NCBI RefSeq assembly: GCF_918797505.1
Contig: NC_092797.1
Location: 50,938,157-51,002,156 of the forward strand
Reading direction: 5' to 3'
DNA from: Bemisia tabaci
Lineage: Eukaryota > Arthropoda > Insecta > Hemiptera > Aleyrodidae
DNA: 64,000 nucleotides
In this document: positions 50,701 to 58,939 of the stretch, piece by piece
How the letters are laid out: each line of letters opens with the position of its first letter
Position numbering within the stretch: position 1 is the first letter of the stretch
The notes under the pieces: model-generated
Told to the model about the DNA's origin: nothing
The model's input: only the letters and a program-made list of their open reading frames with translations
Databases searched by the model: none
Program-made: the position numbers and the translations under genes

Positions 50701-53700
50701 AGAAAAAGCGATGGACAACTGAGACGAAGGGAAAATAGAGCGATCCTAGTGGTTGAAAGGGGCTGTTGTCATAGGCAAGGATGGAAACCGGAAAATGATG
50801 GTCGAACTATGATGAGTTGCCGTTACTCACACTGTTATCTTCTTTGCCGAGTGGAATCACCCGCTTCCACCTATGGGATCGCAAAGTTTTCCATTTGTCT
50901 ATCATTTCAATGATGCAGAAACTGTGGATTGGGGGTGGCCTACGAAAAAACGTAACACACAGGAGCGGTCGTTCGATAGGCGGGCGGGGAGTGGAACTGT
51001 CCAATTGCTATTCTCGACACAACCTTATTACTTGAGATCTCACAGGAATTTTTACAATAAATGATTCAGCGTTGAAATTTTCTATTGGTAGAAATCAAGT
51101 GGAAGTTTTATTCGAATCAGGTTGCAACTCATCCTTGCAATAAAATTGCGGAAATTGTGAAAACTATGAAATTTAGAGGGTAATTTTTGTCTTAAATTTA
51201 CAGTATTTAGCGAGTAAGAGAAACATAGGGATAATCGGGTTTTCCTCAAGACCAAAGAGTTGCACATCTTAGCACAGAATGCAGTGGTTCCTTTTTGCAA
51301 AATGCAATCCAATTATGGCAACCCTGTTTGTCGATCGATTTCAATAAACAGCCGCAATGGACCACTAGACAAGGTACAAATTTCAGCATTCTGATACATG
51401 TTTTCTTTCAAAATTTCACGTAGAACACGATGCGACAACGAATTTACTGAAACTAACTCCTGACGAAGATATTAACGATTCATTGGTTCGCGAATTGAAC
51501 ACCCGCTCACGAAAACTCAAAGCTCTACGTGAGTCAATCGCGCACTAAACGTTTCTGCGAGCTTAATCGGCAGTCATTTCACGTTTGTCAAATATAGCAA
51601 TTGCTATAGTGTGAAAGCAATTGTGTGCCAATTTCATTCTCGAGACTGCACGAAATATTTAGCGCGATTGATACGTAGAGCATTGAGTTTTATTGAGCGG
51701 GGTTTGTTCACCATGGAATCATTATATCTTCGTAGAGTTGATTCGGTAATTTTGTTGCGCATCGTGTTCTACGTGAAATTATGGAAAAACATGTATCAGA
51801 ATGCTGAAATTCGTACCTTGTCTAGTGGTCCATGACCCATTCTCCTGGTTTGTTTGGTACCCCAAGGCGTAGGACATTTTTACCGGCGAGGCGAAGGGTG
51901 ATGGTGGGGCGGCGGTGTTTACCTGGTGGTGGTGGCGTTGGGCGGGTTGGCGTAGACCTCGCGGACTTGGGTGGCGGCGGTGTCGTCGTCGAGGCGGCGG
52001 AGGTAGGTGGGCGTGTTGTGGGAGTAGTCGGGGATGATGTTCTCGTGCTCGGCGATGCACCGCCCGTTGGTGCAGTACTGCCCGTCCCCGCACGGCGAGC
52101 CCTCCGCCGCCGGCCGGTACGCCACGCAGTACCCCGAGCCCGCGTCGAAGCAGAACAGCTGCGCGCACACTCGGTCGTCCTTCTGTAAAACGTCACAACA
52201 CCAACAAAAATCACTACGATTTCAATCAATAAGACAATAATATGTCCCTAGGATACGAAGGAACATTCAGAATACAGCCGACCGATGGATACAACTTAAT
52301 CAACTTCTGAGTGAGGTTGAGTTGCATCGCCAAAATTTTCTCAGGGATGATAGAGGGTCTTCCCAGACACTCAAAACTGGTCATATTTTTTGCCTAACCC
52401 CCAGGGAAAAGGGGGGAGAGGGGGTCAAAGTCAAAACCTTTAAATTAGCATAACTTCTCAACGGTTTGTCGTAGAAAGATGATCTTGGTGTCAAAATTTC
52501 CAGAAAAATGAGAGCTTTCAGAATATATGTATGAAATTAATTAAATTTTAAAATTTGACCCACTTTTGGGGCATTTTACAAGGTCCCCCTTTCGTAAATT
52601 TTCGTTTTTTGAGATTTTCGGTTGTTCGGTTCGCACGGATCAAAACAAAAACAATTTCAAATGAAAGTAGAGCGTTTAAGCTTTAAAACAAGCCCAAGAT
52701 GATCTTGGGGAAACGATTAGAAGCGGAGTTATGAGTCTTCAAAGTTGACGCGGCGCGCGGGAACCTTGTATGTTCCGAGTCTCAAGGTCACCTGCGCGCC
52801 CCGGATTGCCTGCAGGTTGCAAGTTTTTGTGTTTTTATGCTTCTGTAGGTCATTTTTAATGTAAATCATTCAATGAAGATAGTTTAATCAGAATTTTTTA
52901 ATTTTACACAATGGGCCTTCGGCGAGGTACACCACATTAACGTCAAAAAATTTTAACTGCGTTTCAAATAGCCCCCTCAAGAATAACTGAGACTTGTCTT
53001 GAAGCTCAAAGCTCGTCTGCTTCTACGAGAAACTATTTGGCTTTACCAAGTGAGTTCCGTCAAGCGCTGTAGCTTATAGCTCAATTAAAAAATTTTAAAA
53101 TTAGGGGTACCCCAAAATTTGGCATCAATGGGTTATAATTTCTAAATGGTTCAGTTCTGTATGGAGCATATGTATATTTGAACTGAGGGTCCATGGTTTC
53201 TTCTAAATTATAAGAGCAGAATCGTCATCGTCAGCAAATGTTTAATGAGGTATGATGGACATAATGGTTGATACTCTAAGCCCCCTCTCGCTCCTCCCGT
53301 AAAATTAAAAAATTTCGATTATTCTATCTTCATTGAATGATTTACATTAAAAATGACCTACAGAAGCATAAAAACACAAAAACTTGCAACCTGCAGGCAA
53401 TCCGGGGCGCGCAGGTGACCTTGAGACTCGGAACATACAAGGTTCCCGCGCGCCGCGTCAACTTTGAAGACTCATAACTCCGCTTCTAATCGTTTCCCCA
53501 AGATCATCTTGGGCTTGTTTTAAAGCTTAAACGCTCTACTTTCATTTGAAATTGTTTTTGTTTTGATCCGTGCGAACCGAACAACCGAAAATCTCAAAAA
53601 ACGAAAATTTACGAAAGGGGGACCTTGTAAAATGCCCCAAAAGTGGGTCAAATTTTAAAATTTAATTAATTTCATACATATATTCTGAAAGCTCTCATTT

Positions 53701-56700
53701 TTCTGGAAATTTTGACACCAAGATCATCTTTCTACGACAAACCGTTGAGAAGTTATGCTAATTTAAAGGTTTTGACTTTGACCCCCTCTCCCCCCTTTTC
53801 CCTGGGGGTTAGGCAAAAAATATGACCAGTTTTGAGTGTCTGGGAAGACCCTCTATCATCCCTGAGAAAATCGTACGATTCCGTGTTTAGGCCGATTTGG
53901 CCGTTTTGTTGTTCGAAGGCGATCGATGGACACAACTTAATCAACTTCTGTGTGAGGTCGGGTTGCATCGCCAAATTTGAAGGCGAACTAGCAGCGATTT
54001 CGTTTCCAAGCGACGCGGCCAGGCGCGGCGCAAAACCCCACCTGTTAAGATGCATGTAGGATACGAAGAAACATTCAGACAACAGCCGATCGATGGATAC
54101 AACTTAATCAACTTCTGTGTGAGGTTGGGTTGCGTCGCCAAATTTGAAGGCGAACTAGCAGTCATTTCGTTTCCAACGACGCGGCGCCTCGCGATGTTAG
54201 GATGTTTGTATCATTGTCATGTTTGTAGTTTGTGCATAAGAACTATAGCCGGAATCACACGTTGAATGTGGCTTGAATATGGAAGTCATCGGCCCAATGC
54301 TTGAATTTTACGCGTCATGTGCAAAATTCAGGGCACCGATGAGTATTGGAGCTCAGCAGTTATCAGTTTATCTGAACTAGTGGGTTTGATACAATTTTGG
54401 ATGGAAATAACTCGAATTGACGAAATTTTAGCTGTTGAGCGATGACTGTTGACTCCAATACTCAGCTGCCAAATTCAGCGTGTGATTCTGACTTATACTA
54501 AATTCCTGAGGAGAAACACCGTATACGCCCTCGGATGTTGCCGAATTAGCTTTGATAGAACACAGATTTTCTTGAAAAATATAGAATTCTTTTCTTTTCA
54601 GTCAAGTTTTTTTGCAAGTTGATCTTCCCAAGACAAATATTTATACATTTCCTTAAATTTAGTGCTTTATCGAGAGACATTTGGCAACATTCGAAAGTCC
54701 ATACGGCGTTTTTCCTTAGCATGGCAGTATACGTCTCTCAATTAATTGACAATTCCTGAATTTTAAGTAATAGTTCCTCAGGATACGTAGAATTATTCAG
54801 AATACAGACAATCGGTGGATGCAACTTAATTAACCTCTGTGTGGAGCTGGGTTGCGTCCCCAAATTTGAAGGCGGACTAACAGCGATTTCGTTTCCAACC
54901 ACGCGCGGCGAGGGGCTCCACGCTCCACCCGTTAAGATGCATGTATCATTAGGGTAGCTCATCTTGGTAGATGTCAGATTTTTGTTGCCCCCACTCCGTA
55001 AATCTGTTAAATCCGACTCAGGAAAAAATTCAGCTCAATCGGTGCACTTTAAACGTGCATCTTCGGGCCTCATATAGGAACGCCAGAAAATCGAAATTCT
55101 AGGATGAAACCTATTTTTGTGCAATTGAAGTGTAATTTTTTGTATAAGCAGACGTGTGTATGTATGGTTCAGTCTACGATTCTACTTGAAACCTGAAATT
55201 TTAAGGGAAGTTAATCGGAATTTTCCAATAAGAAAATTTGGTTGGAAACGGTTACTTTTCAAACTTTCGGTTTTTCGAACCACCCTAATGTGTGCGATCA
55301 AATGTGCGGTCAAATTGATGAACTTACAAAGCAGGCGCTGGTGCCTCTATCTTTTCTACACTGAGCGTCTAATGTTAATAGTTTCCCTGGTAACATTCGA
55401 GGTAGCGACTCGTCCTCGTGTGGTGAATTGTATAAACATGTCGCCGTGTCTCCACTGAAAAAAGAAGGAGATAATAAAAAATTACATCACTATGTTCTCA
55501 TCAATTAAAATTATTCGAACAGGAATAAAAAAGGAAAAAAACCCACAAAGATATCTGCAATGGTAGAAATAAAAGTATTCGAAGTAATCTAGAAATGTGT
55601 CATTATTTTAATATCATTTATTCACCATCAATCGTTAAGAAAACTACGAGCCATAATCAAAAGTATCAAGTTGGGGTTGGGTATAACTTTTTGCGAGGCA
55701 AGATTTGCAGACATGAATAGAGTGTAGAGAGTATACAATAGACAAATCCTAGACATAGATATTTGTTATTTTTCTGAGGATATTTTCTAGCCTTTGGAAA
55801 AATGGAGGCAAACCAGCAACAGGCCGTATTCGATAGTAGCTTGATACATCGATTGCTTCTAACATTGAGATAACTTCAATACTCAACACCACACTGTTGA
55901 ATACAATTCTAGAACATCTCAAATTTTCATCGATTTTTCGGCCTCAATATACCTTGATAAATAGTCGCAATTAGTCGAATAAAACATATGCCTTAGTGAA
56001 GGCATGCATTTCACAGTTCGTTGTATGAGTAAATATTGAAGTTATTTCAATGTGTTGAACCAGTCGGCAACAATATATTGCATCGATAGAGCGCTTGTTC
56101 GATGTATCGATTACGATTCCAATTTCGCTCGCTCGTTCCCCGTCAAAACCGCCATAGACCTCTGTTCCTGATCATCGTGGAAAATAGAGAGCTTCGTAAT
56201 TTTTTTTATATTATTATTATTCTCTTCTTATTATTCTTCCACCTTATTCAATTGGCTGCAATTATTTCTCAAATTATTGGATGACACTTGAGTGAGACTT
56301 ACTTCAAAAAATGATGGAAAGAGGCGACACTGCAAGGCGACCATTTGAAGCCTTTCTCCGTATGCCGGAGGTCGCTCATGATGAAGCCGTCTTCCCAGCG
56401 GCACTTTTCGGCTCCAGGACCGCCCAGATACGTGGGCGGCGGGGAACCGTCGTGAACTGCACCTAATCTGTAACCAAATCAAAGTCAAAATCTCAGTATT
56501 CCAAACTCACGACTAGATCACTTATAGTAAAGAAGAATACATTTTAAATATTTCAAAGAATGTATCTGTTGGACAATTTTACGAATTTCCAGTAAAATAT
56601 AATGAAACAGATTTTTAGAAATAGATTCTTGCAAGGGATTACGATGATTTGTCTTTACAGAAAATATTACCGCAAATTTTGAAATTTTTACGGCCCTCGC

Positions 56701-58003
56701 CCACAGCAAGGTTTGTCAACAACATAAATTTTTTTTATTTTTCATTTTTTTTTAGTATCAAATCATTTTAATTCCCTGAAAGGTCCTATTTCCAAAGTTA
56801 TTCTACTGAACCATATCGGAGGCTTGTAAAAATTTTCCTCTTTATGTTGCTATTTTAGTTGCTTTCTAAATTACCACACTGGAAAAAAAAAAACACATTG
56901 GATCCAGAGTCCAGACTCTTAAAAACATCGACAAGAAAAAAATACTCTTGATTCAATCGGATTTTTGCTTAAATCAAGAACCAAGCCTCTCAATTTGAGC
57001 GGATTTCCTTTTGATTAAAGCAAAAATCTGATTGAATCAAGAGTATTTTTTCTTGTCAATGTTTTCAAGAGTCTGGACTCTAGATCCAATGTGTTTTTTT
57101 TTCAGTGCATATTAACCGTTTAGGGTCCTCTTAGGGAACTGAGTTGTTTAAAGAACGCCCGGCTCTTGCTTACACGGCAGCTGCGGGCTGACCGTCGTAA
57201 TTGATAGATAGAGCTATAGATACAGGAGACATAGGGAGTATAGAGCGATCATATTGGTTTAAATGGGTGGTGCTCATAGACCAAGGGGTGAATGATTGCC
57301 GAACTATAGATTTCTCGTGGGTTGACGTCAGTTAGTCTATTGCATACCTCCTATGTCCATTGCAACCACCTGTTTCCACCAATAATATCTCTTCATATCC
57401 ATTTTGTCTTCTTTGTCTGTAGCTTCGTCAATCAATTTCAATAATGAGCCCGCTGATGCTCTTCTACACGATGTCCTCTTATTACGTCTGTTCTGCATTG
57501 CTAAGGAAGAACGCCGTATGAACATTAGAGAGTTGCCAAATTTCCTTCGATAAAATGTTTATTTTTTAGGAAAGTTGTATTTTTCCTTTAAATTTTCAGA
57601 ATCTTTAGGCGAGATAGCGAACAAAATTATCTGAAAAATTGGGAGGAGAATATTCATAAGTTTACCAGGAAATTTGCGTTTTATCAAAGGAAATTCGGCA
57701 ACGCCTGAAGGTTCATACGGCGTTTTTCCTTAGCACGGCAGTGTTATCATGTACATCTAAATTTCTTCAGAACTTAGGACGTCAACGTGTCCTGAGAGGC
57801 CTCATTCAAGTCTTGATGACTTCTCGTAAAAATTACAATCACTAAGCCGAAGAGTTGAAAAGCATTCGATACTTACAAGTGTCCAACTTCGTGTGCAGCC
57901 ACGATGATACCGGAGAATCCACCCGTATCTTCGATGATGGCAACACTATTGACTTTTTCTAACCTCTTATTGACTACGCAAGCACCTCCTACGTACGCGA
58001 ACC
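41740..58003 (-). CDS. Secreted ADAMTS-like zinc metalloprotease (reprolysin, M12B), last six exons
   Basis: Extracellular zinc endopeptidase of the adamalysin type. Exons 5' to 3': 58003-57877, 56467-56303, 55454-55328, 52182-51923, 48132-47855, 41915-41740. All joins are GT/AG with matching phases; 376 aa plus stop. The first visible exon has an incoming split codon, so N-terminal exons are missing. Catalytic motif AAHEVGHLLGAVHDG (three His ligands, Glu) spans an exon join; the Met-turn is in WEDGFIMSDL. Then an ADAMTS-type Cys-rich block: LPGKLLTLDAQC, KDDRVCAQLFCFD, EGSPCGDGQYCTNGRC. Next a Tyr/Pro/Asn-rich linker, then a C-terminal six-Cys module (CVDRAV...C...C...CC...C) resembling a ShKT-like or similar toxin-fold domain, ending TPGRRR. 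No thrombospondin repeats are seen, as in insect short ADAMTS-like enzymes. The fourth and last exons are unusually GC-rich. Confidence 0.92.
41985..42310. repeat. Degenerate repeats of AAATCGCAATTTT
   Basis: Short motif AATCGCAATTT and variants such as AAAATCGCGATATTTT recur about ten times, partly palindromic, in the last intron of the protease gene. It looks like an eroded low-complexity array; no boundaries can be set. Confidence 0.5.
42344..42615. mobile_element. Palindromic MITE, GCRGGCTGA family, copy 2
   Basis: Starts GCGGGCCGGTTCTTGAATTT and ends near CGATTTCAATAATCAGCC. The interior ATGATGGATTAACTACAAGG and TTAGTCTATCGCTTACC blocks are shared with the copies at 37317 and 57183. Confidence 0.7.
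42640..43019. mobile_element. 380-bp MITE with GGACGTATTTCTAC ends and AGTT duplication
   Basis: Inverted ends GGACGTATTTCTACCAAACA (left) and GGACGTATTTCTACGAAACA (right, opposite strand). The match continues GACCTATGTGGAGGTGAGAA for over 55 bp. A direct 4-bp duplication AGTT flanks it (42636-42639, 43020-43023). It shares GGAC-type termini and an AGTT/ATTT target with the GGACCGCG family, so both may be moved by one enzyme type. Confidence 0.85.
43203..43520. repeat. Tandem repeat, 3 x 106 bp, with TATCGATA motifs
   Basis: Three near-identical units start at 43203, 43309 and 43415. Each contains the palindrome GTTCGYAACGAAC, the block GAATCGATTCTTTCCCATAG or GAGTCGATTC variant, and TTATCGATAATCGATCATTC. 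The last unit ends within the final CTGGCTC. TATCGATA equals the core of the DREF (DRE) site known from Drosophila, and CGATA is the BEAF-32 core. It lies in the last intron of the protease gene. Confidence 0.92.
43678..43749 (-). tRNA. tRNA-Glu: tRNA-Glu (CTC)
   Basis: A 72-nt cloverleaf on the minus strand. Acceptor stem TCCGGTA/TACCGGA with discriminator A; A-box TGGTCTAGTGGCTAGGATA; anticodon stem CCTGG/CCAGG with loop CTCTCAC, giving anticodon CTC (Glu); B-box and T-loop GGGTTCGATTCCC. A TTTT tract about 6 nt past the 3' end (43672-43669) is a Pol III terminator. No CCA is encoded and no intron is present, as usual. It lies inside an intron of the protease gene on the same strand. Confidence 0.96.
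44060..44700. other. Intron interior, no feature seen
   Basis: AT-rich sequence in the last protease intron with no exon, RNA gene or bounded element that I could identify. Confidence 0.4.
44705..44849. mobile_element. Small MITE of the ATTGGACTAC type
   Basis: Inverted ends ATTGGACTACTTTTTGCAAT and, on the other strand, ATTGGACTACATTTTGCAAT, then a shared GAGACTACAATTTCT-like block. About 145 bp with no coding capacity. Related to 9804-9948. Confidence 0.7.
46482..47427. mobile_element. About 945-bp element with inverted ends and subterminal TAGCCGGCT repeats
   Basis: Ends CCTGGTAAAAATTGGC are inverted copies. Inside each end comes a CAAAATACCATAG block and then several repeats of about 36 bp built on CTATAGCCGGCTRTA..ATTTC (46520-46640; inverted 47165-47385). 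A secondary hairpin with GGCGCCTACAAACCTAACAG arms lies at the centre (46880-46963). No transposase ORF. Confidence 0.72.
48211..48449. mobile_element. hAT-like MITE, CAGGGTTGCCACAG ends
   Basis: Perfect 14-bp inverted ends CAGGGTTGCCACAG/CTGTGGCAACCCTG enclosing about 210 bp with gtcagg/aaccggg blocks like those of the CAGGGTGTCT repeats elsewhere in the window. Flanks CGTTTATG and GCGTTATA are only loosely similar, so the 8-bp duplication is decayed. It lies 78 bp outside a protease exon boundary (48132). Confidence 0.72.
49757..49893. mobile_element. CAGTGGCG hAT-like MITE family, copy
   Basis: Contains AAAACAATCGATTCTTGG, CCTAAAATCGATATTTTTAA and the right end TTGCCAACTTGCAAATTCGC then CACTG. 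The left end is eroded. Intronic in the protease gene. Confidence 0.7.
50261..50413. mobile_element. CAGYGGCG hAT-like MITE, best-bounded copy
   Basis: Ends CAGCGGCGATTCTTGAGAGT and, inverted, CAGTGGCGAATTGGCAACAC. The 8-bp flanks are ATTGCTGT (50253-50260) and ATTGCTGA (50414-50421), 7 of 8 identical, which fits hAT integration. The interior palindrome is based on AATCGATTCC...AAAATCGATATTTTC. 153 bp, no ORF. Confidence 0.85.
50678..50915. mobile_element. Palindromic MITE, GCRGGCTGA family, diverged copy
   Basis: ACGGGCTGACTATTGAAATT at the left and a worn inverted end near TCTATCATTTCAATGATGC. The interior shares GGGAAAATAGAGCGATCCTA with the other copies. Confidence 0.55.
51357..51832. 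mobile_element. Long-palindrome MITE, ATGGACCACTAGACAAGG family, copy 1
   Basis: About 476 bp. ATGGACCACTAGACAAGGTA at the left and its inverted form at the right, with long imperfect arms (TTTCACGTAGAACACGAT; CAAAGCTCTACGTGAGTCA). A second copy is at 61932-62488. The right end lies 90 bp from the splice donor side of the GC-rich protease exon (51923). Target duplication not resolved. Confidence 0.75.
52246..52334. repeat. Dispersed ATCGATGGATACAACTTAATC repeat, truncated copy
   Basis: TAGGATACGAAGGAACATTC to GTTGCATCGCCAAA matches the longer repeats right of the hairpin (53910-54200 and 54770-54950) and is cut off where the hairpin begins. This suggests the hairpin landed in, or rearranged, a pre-existing repeat cluster. 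Confidence 0.65.
52335..53871. mobile_element. Giant hairpin: two 573-bp inverted arms around a 391-bp loop
   Basis: Left arm 52335-52907 and right arm 53299-53871 are inverted copies that looked identical by eye over nearly all of their length; the differences seen are a few bases near the loop side (AGTTTAATCAGAATT against AGAATAATCGAAATT). The outer edges are ATTTTCTCAGGGATGATAGA and its complement. The loop has no ORF of note. No target duplication was found. It lies in the protease intron between the exons ending at 55328 and starting at 52182, so it is probably transcribed. Confidence 0.93.
53910..54200. repeat. Two tandem copies of a roughly 167-bp repeat
   Basis: GATCGATGGAYACAACTTAA starts at 53921 and again at 54088. 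Each continues GTGTGAGGTYGGGTTGC, GCCAAATTTGAAGGCGAACT and ATTTCGTTTCCAA. The spacing of 167 bp gives the unit. More copies at 52246-52334 and 54770-54950. Confidence 0.8.
54530..54727. mobile_element. CTGCYRTGCTAAGG MITE family, truncated copy
   Basis: The right half is clear: ACATTTGGCAACATTCGAAA, then CCATACGGCGTTTTTCCTTA and GCATGGCAG. The left end is lost or diverged. Confidence 0.6.
54770..54950. repeat. Dispersed repeat of the 167-bp family
   Basis: CTCAGGATACGTAGAATTAT to CACCCGTTAAGATGCATGTA, matching the copies at 53910-54200 with divergence. Confidence 0.7.
56877..57107. mobile_element. 231-bp MITE with CACTG ends and about 85-bp arms
   Basis: CACTGG then an A-run and CACATTGGATCCAGAGTCCA at the left. 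The arm returns inverted at the right (TGGACTCTAGATCCAATGTG, T-run, CAGTG). Other matching arm blocks are ATACTCTTGATTCAATCGGA and TTTTTGCTT. CACTR termini recall CACTA/EnSpm elements, whose duplication is 2-3 bp; only CA/CA is seen here. Intronic in the protease gene. Confidence 0.8.
57183..57453. mobile_element. Palindromic MITE, GCRGGCTGA family, copy 4
   Basis: GCGGGCTGACCGTCGTAATT at the left and CAATTTCAATAATGAGCCCG plus C at the right. The centre GTTAGTCTATTGCATACCTC is shared with the copy at 37317. Confidence 0.75.
57493..57741. mobile_element. CTGCYRTGCTAAGG MITE family, copy with TGTT duplication
   Basis: Ends CTGCATTGCTAAGGAAGAAC and, inverted, CTGCCGTGCTAAGGAAAAAC, continuing GCCGTATGAAC on both sides. 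The direct 4-bp duplication TGTT flanks it (57489-57492, 57742-57745). 249 bp, no ORF. It sits 136 bp outside the catalytic exon (57877). Confidence 0.85.
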
Positions 58004-58730
58004 CTAAAATCCATCGCAATATTTTCATTAGTCGCGAGTATACTCAACAACACTTAGCAAATGAGCTACTCAATAGCCAGGAATTGTTCATCCTTTTGAT
58101 GCAATTTAAATCTTCATTAGATATCTAAAGCTTTCTTCTCCAAGGGGAATTTTTATTTTTAATCACTCAAATTTTTGTTAAAAATTGAACCTCTCATTGA
58201 ATTCTTTTTAATCACAAGTGTAATGTTTTCTGCTCTGCGTATTTTATTTGAATTGATTTTGGAATTCCAAATACATTAAACGTGTTTCAAAAAGGAAATT
58301 TGTATAATAATGCTCGGTTTCTAACTGTACCTAGCGTTCTATGAGATTTCTTAAAATATTTTAAAATTCAAGTACAATTTATTCCGTTCCCAACCAATTA
58401 TATACAAAGATCAATAAAGTTCTTTAATCATCCATGTATTCCATGCGCAATATTTACAAGGGACATACTTTCTAAATGGGATTAATATCTGTACACACTA
58501 CACATACTTAAGAATGAAATCTAAAACTCGTAAGACTTCCTACTGATATTATAAATCACACGAACAGACTTAGATTCAGAATTATAGTTAAGTAAGTAGT
58601 TAGTATTTTGAAGTATTTACATTTTGATTTAAAATTAAATCTTGTATTATGATATTTAGCATAACATTTTGCTGTTCTGTTATTCGCTGTTCATCTCGAC
58701 TCAAAAAGAATGGAATCACATCCTGCAATA

Positions 58731-58934
58731 CTAGAAACTACTATTCCTAGCCCATTCAAAACAGATCCTGTATGCATAGGAAAACTGATGACACAAGTCG
58801 TTTCTAAAATGAGCCAGTTTTAATAATTTCCGATTGCGAACTGTTTCCAAAGGAGCTTCCTGTACCATTATTTCATCAACCAATGAACGTGCAGTATGTA
58901 CAAAACTATCCTTCAAATTGGTAATAGCACTCAA
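58731..58934 (-). CDS. Unidentified 3'-terminal-type exon
   Basis: On the minus strand a splice acceptor-like TTTGATTTCAG precedes an open stretch of about 67 codons ending in TAG. The translation looks protein-like (SAITNLKDSFVHTARSLVDE near the start; LAHFRNDLCHQFSYAYRI near the end), mixed amphipathic and without low complexity. I do not recognise the family. It lies upstream of the visible protease exons on the same strand. It could be the last exon of a neighbouring gene, of a gene nested in a protease intron, or a relic. Confidence 0.4.
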   Translation of the reverse strand: MSAITNLKDSFVHTARSLVDEIMVQEAPLETVRNRKLLKLAHFRNDLCHQFSYAYRICFEWARNSSF

Positions 58935-58939
58935 AATCT

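Noticed and set aside
51832..52188. Overlapping long ORFs on both strands (118-135 codons, Arg/Pro/Val-rich)
   Set aside because: They are other frames of the GC-rich protease exon 52182-51923. Only the frame with KDDRVCAQLFCFD joins its neighbours in phase and matches a family.
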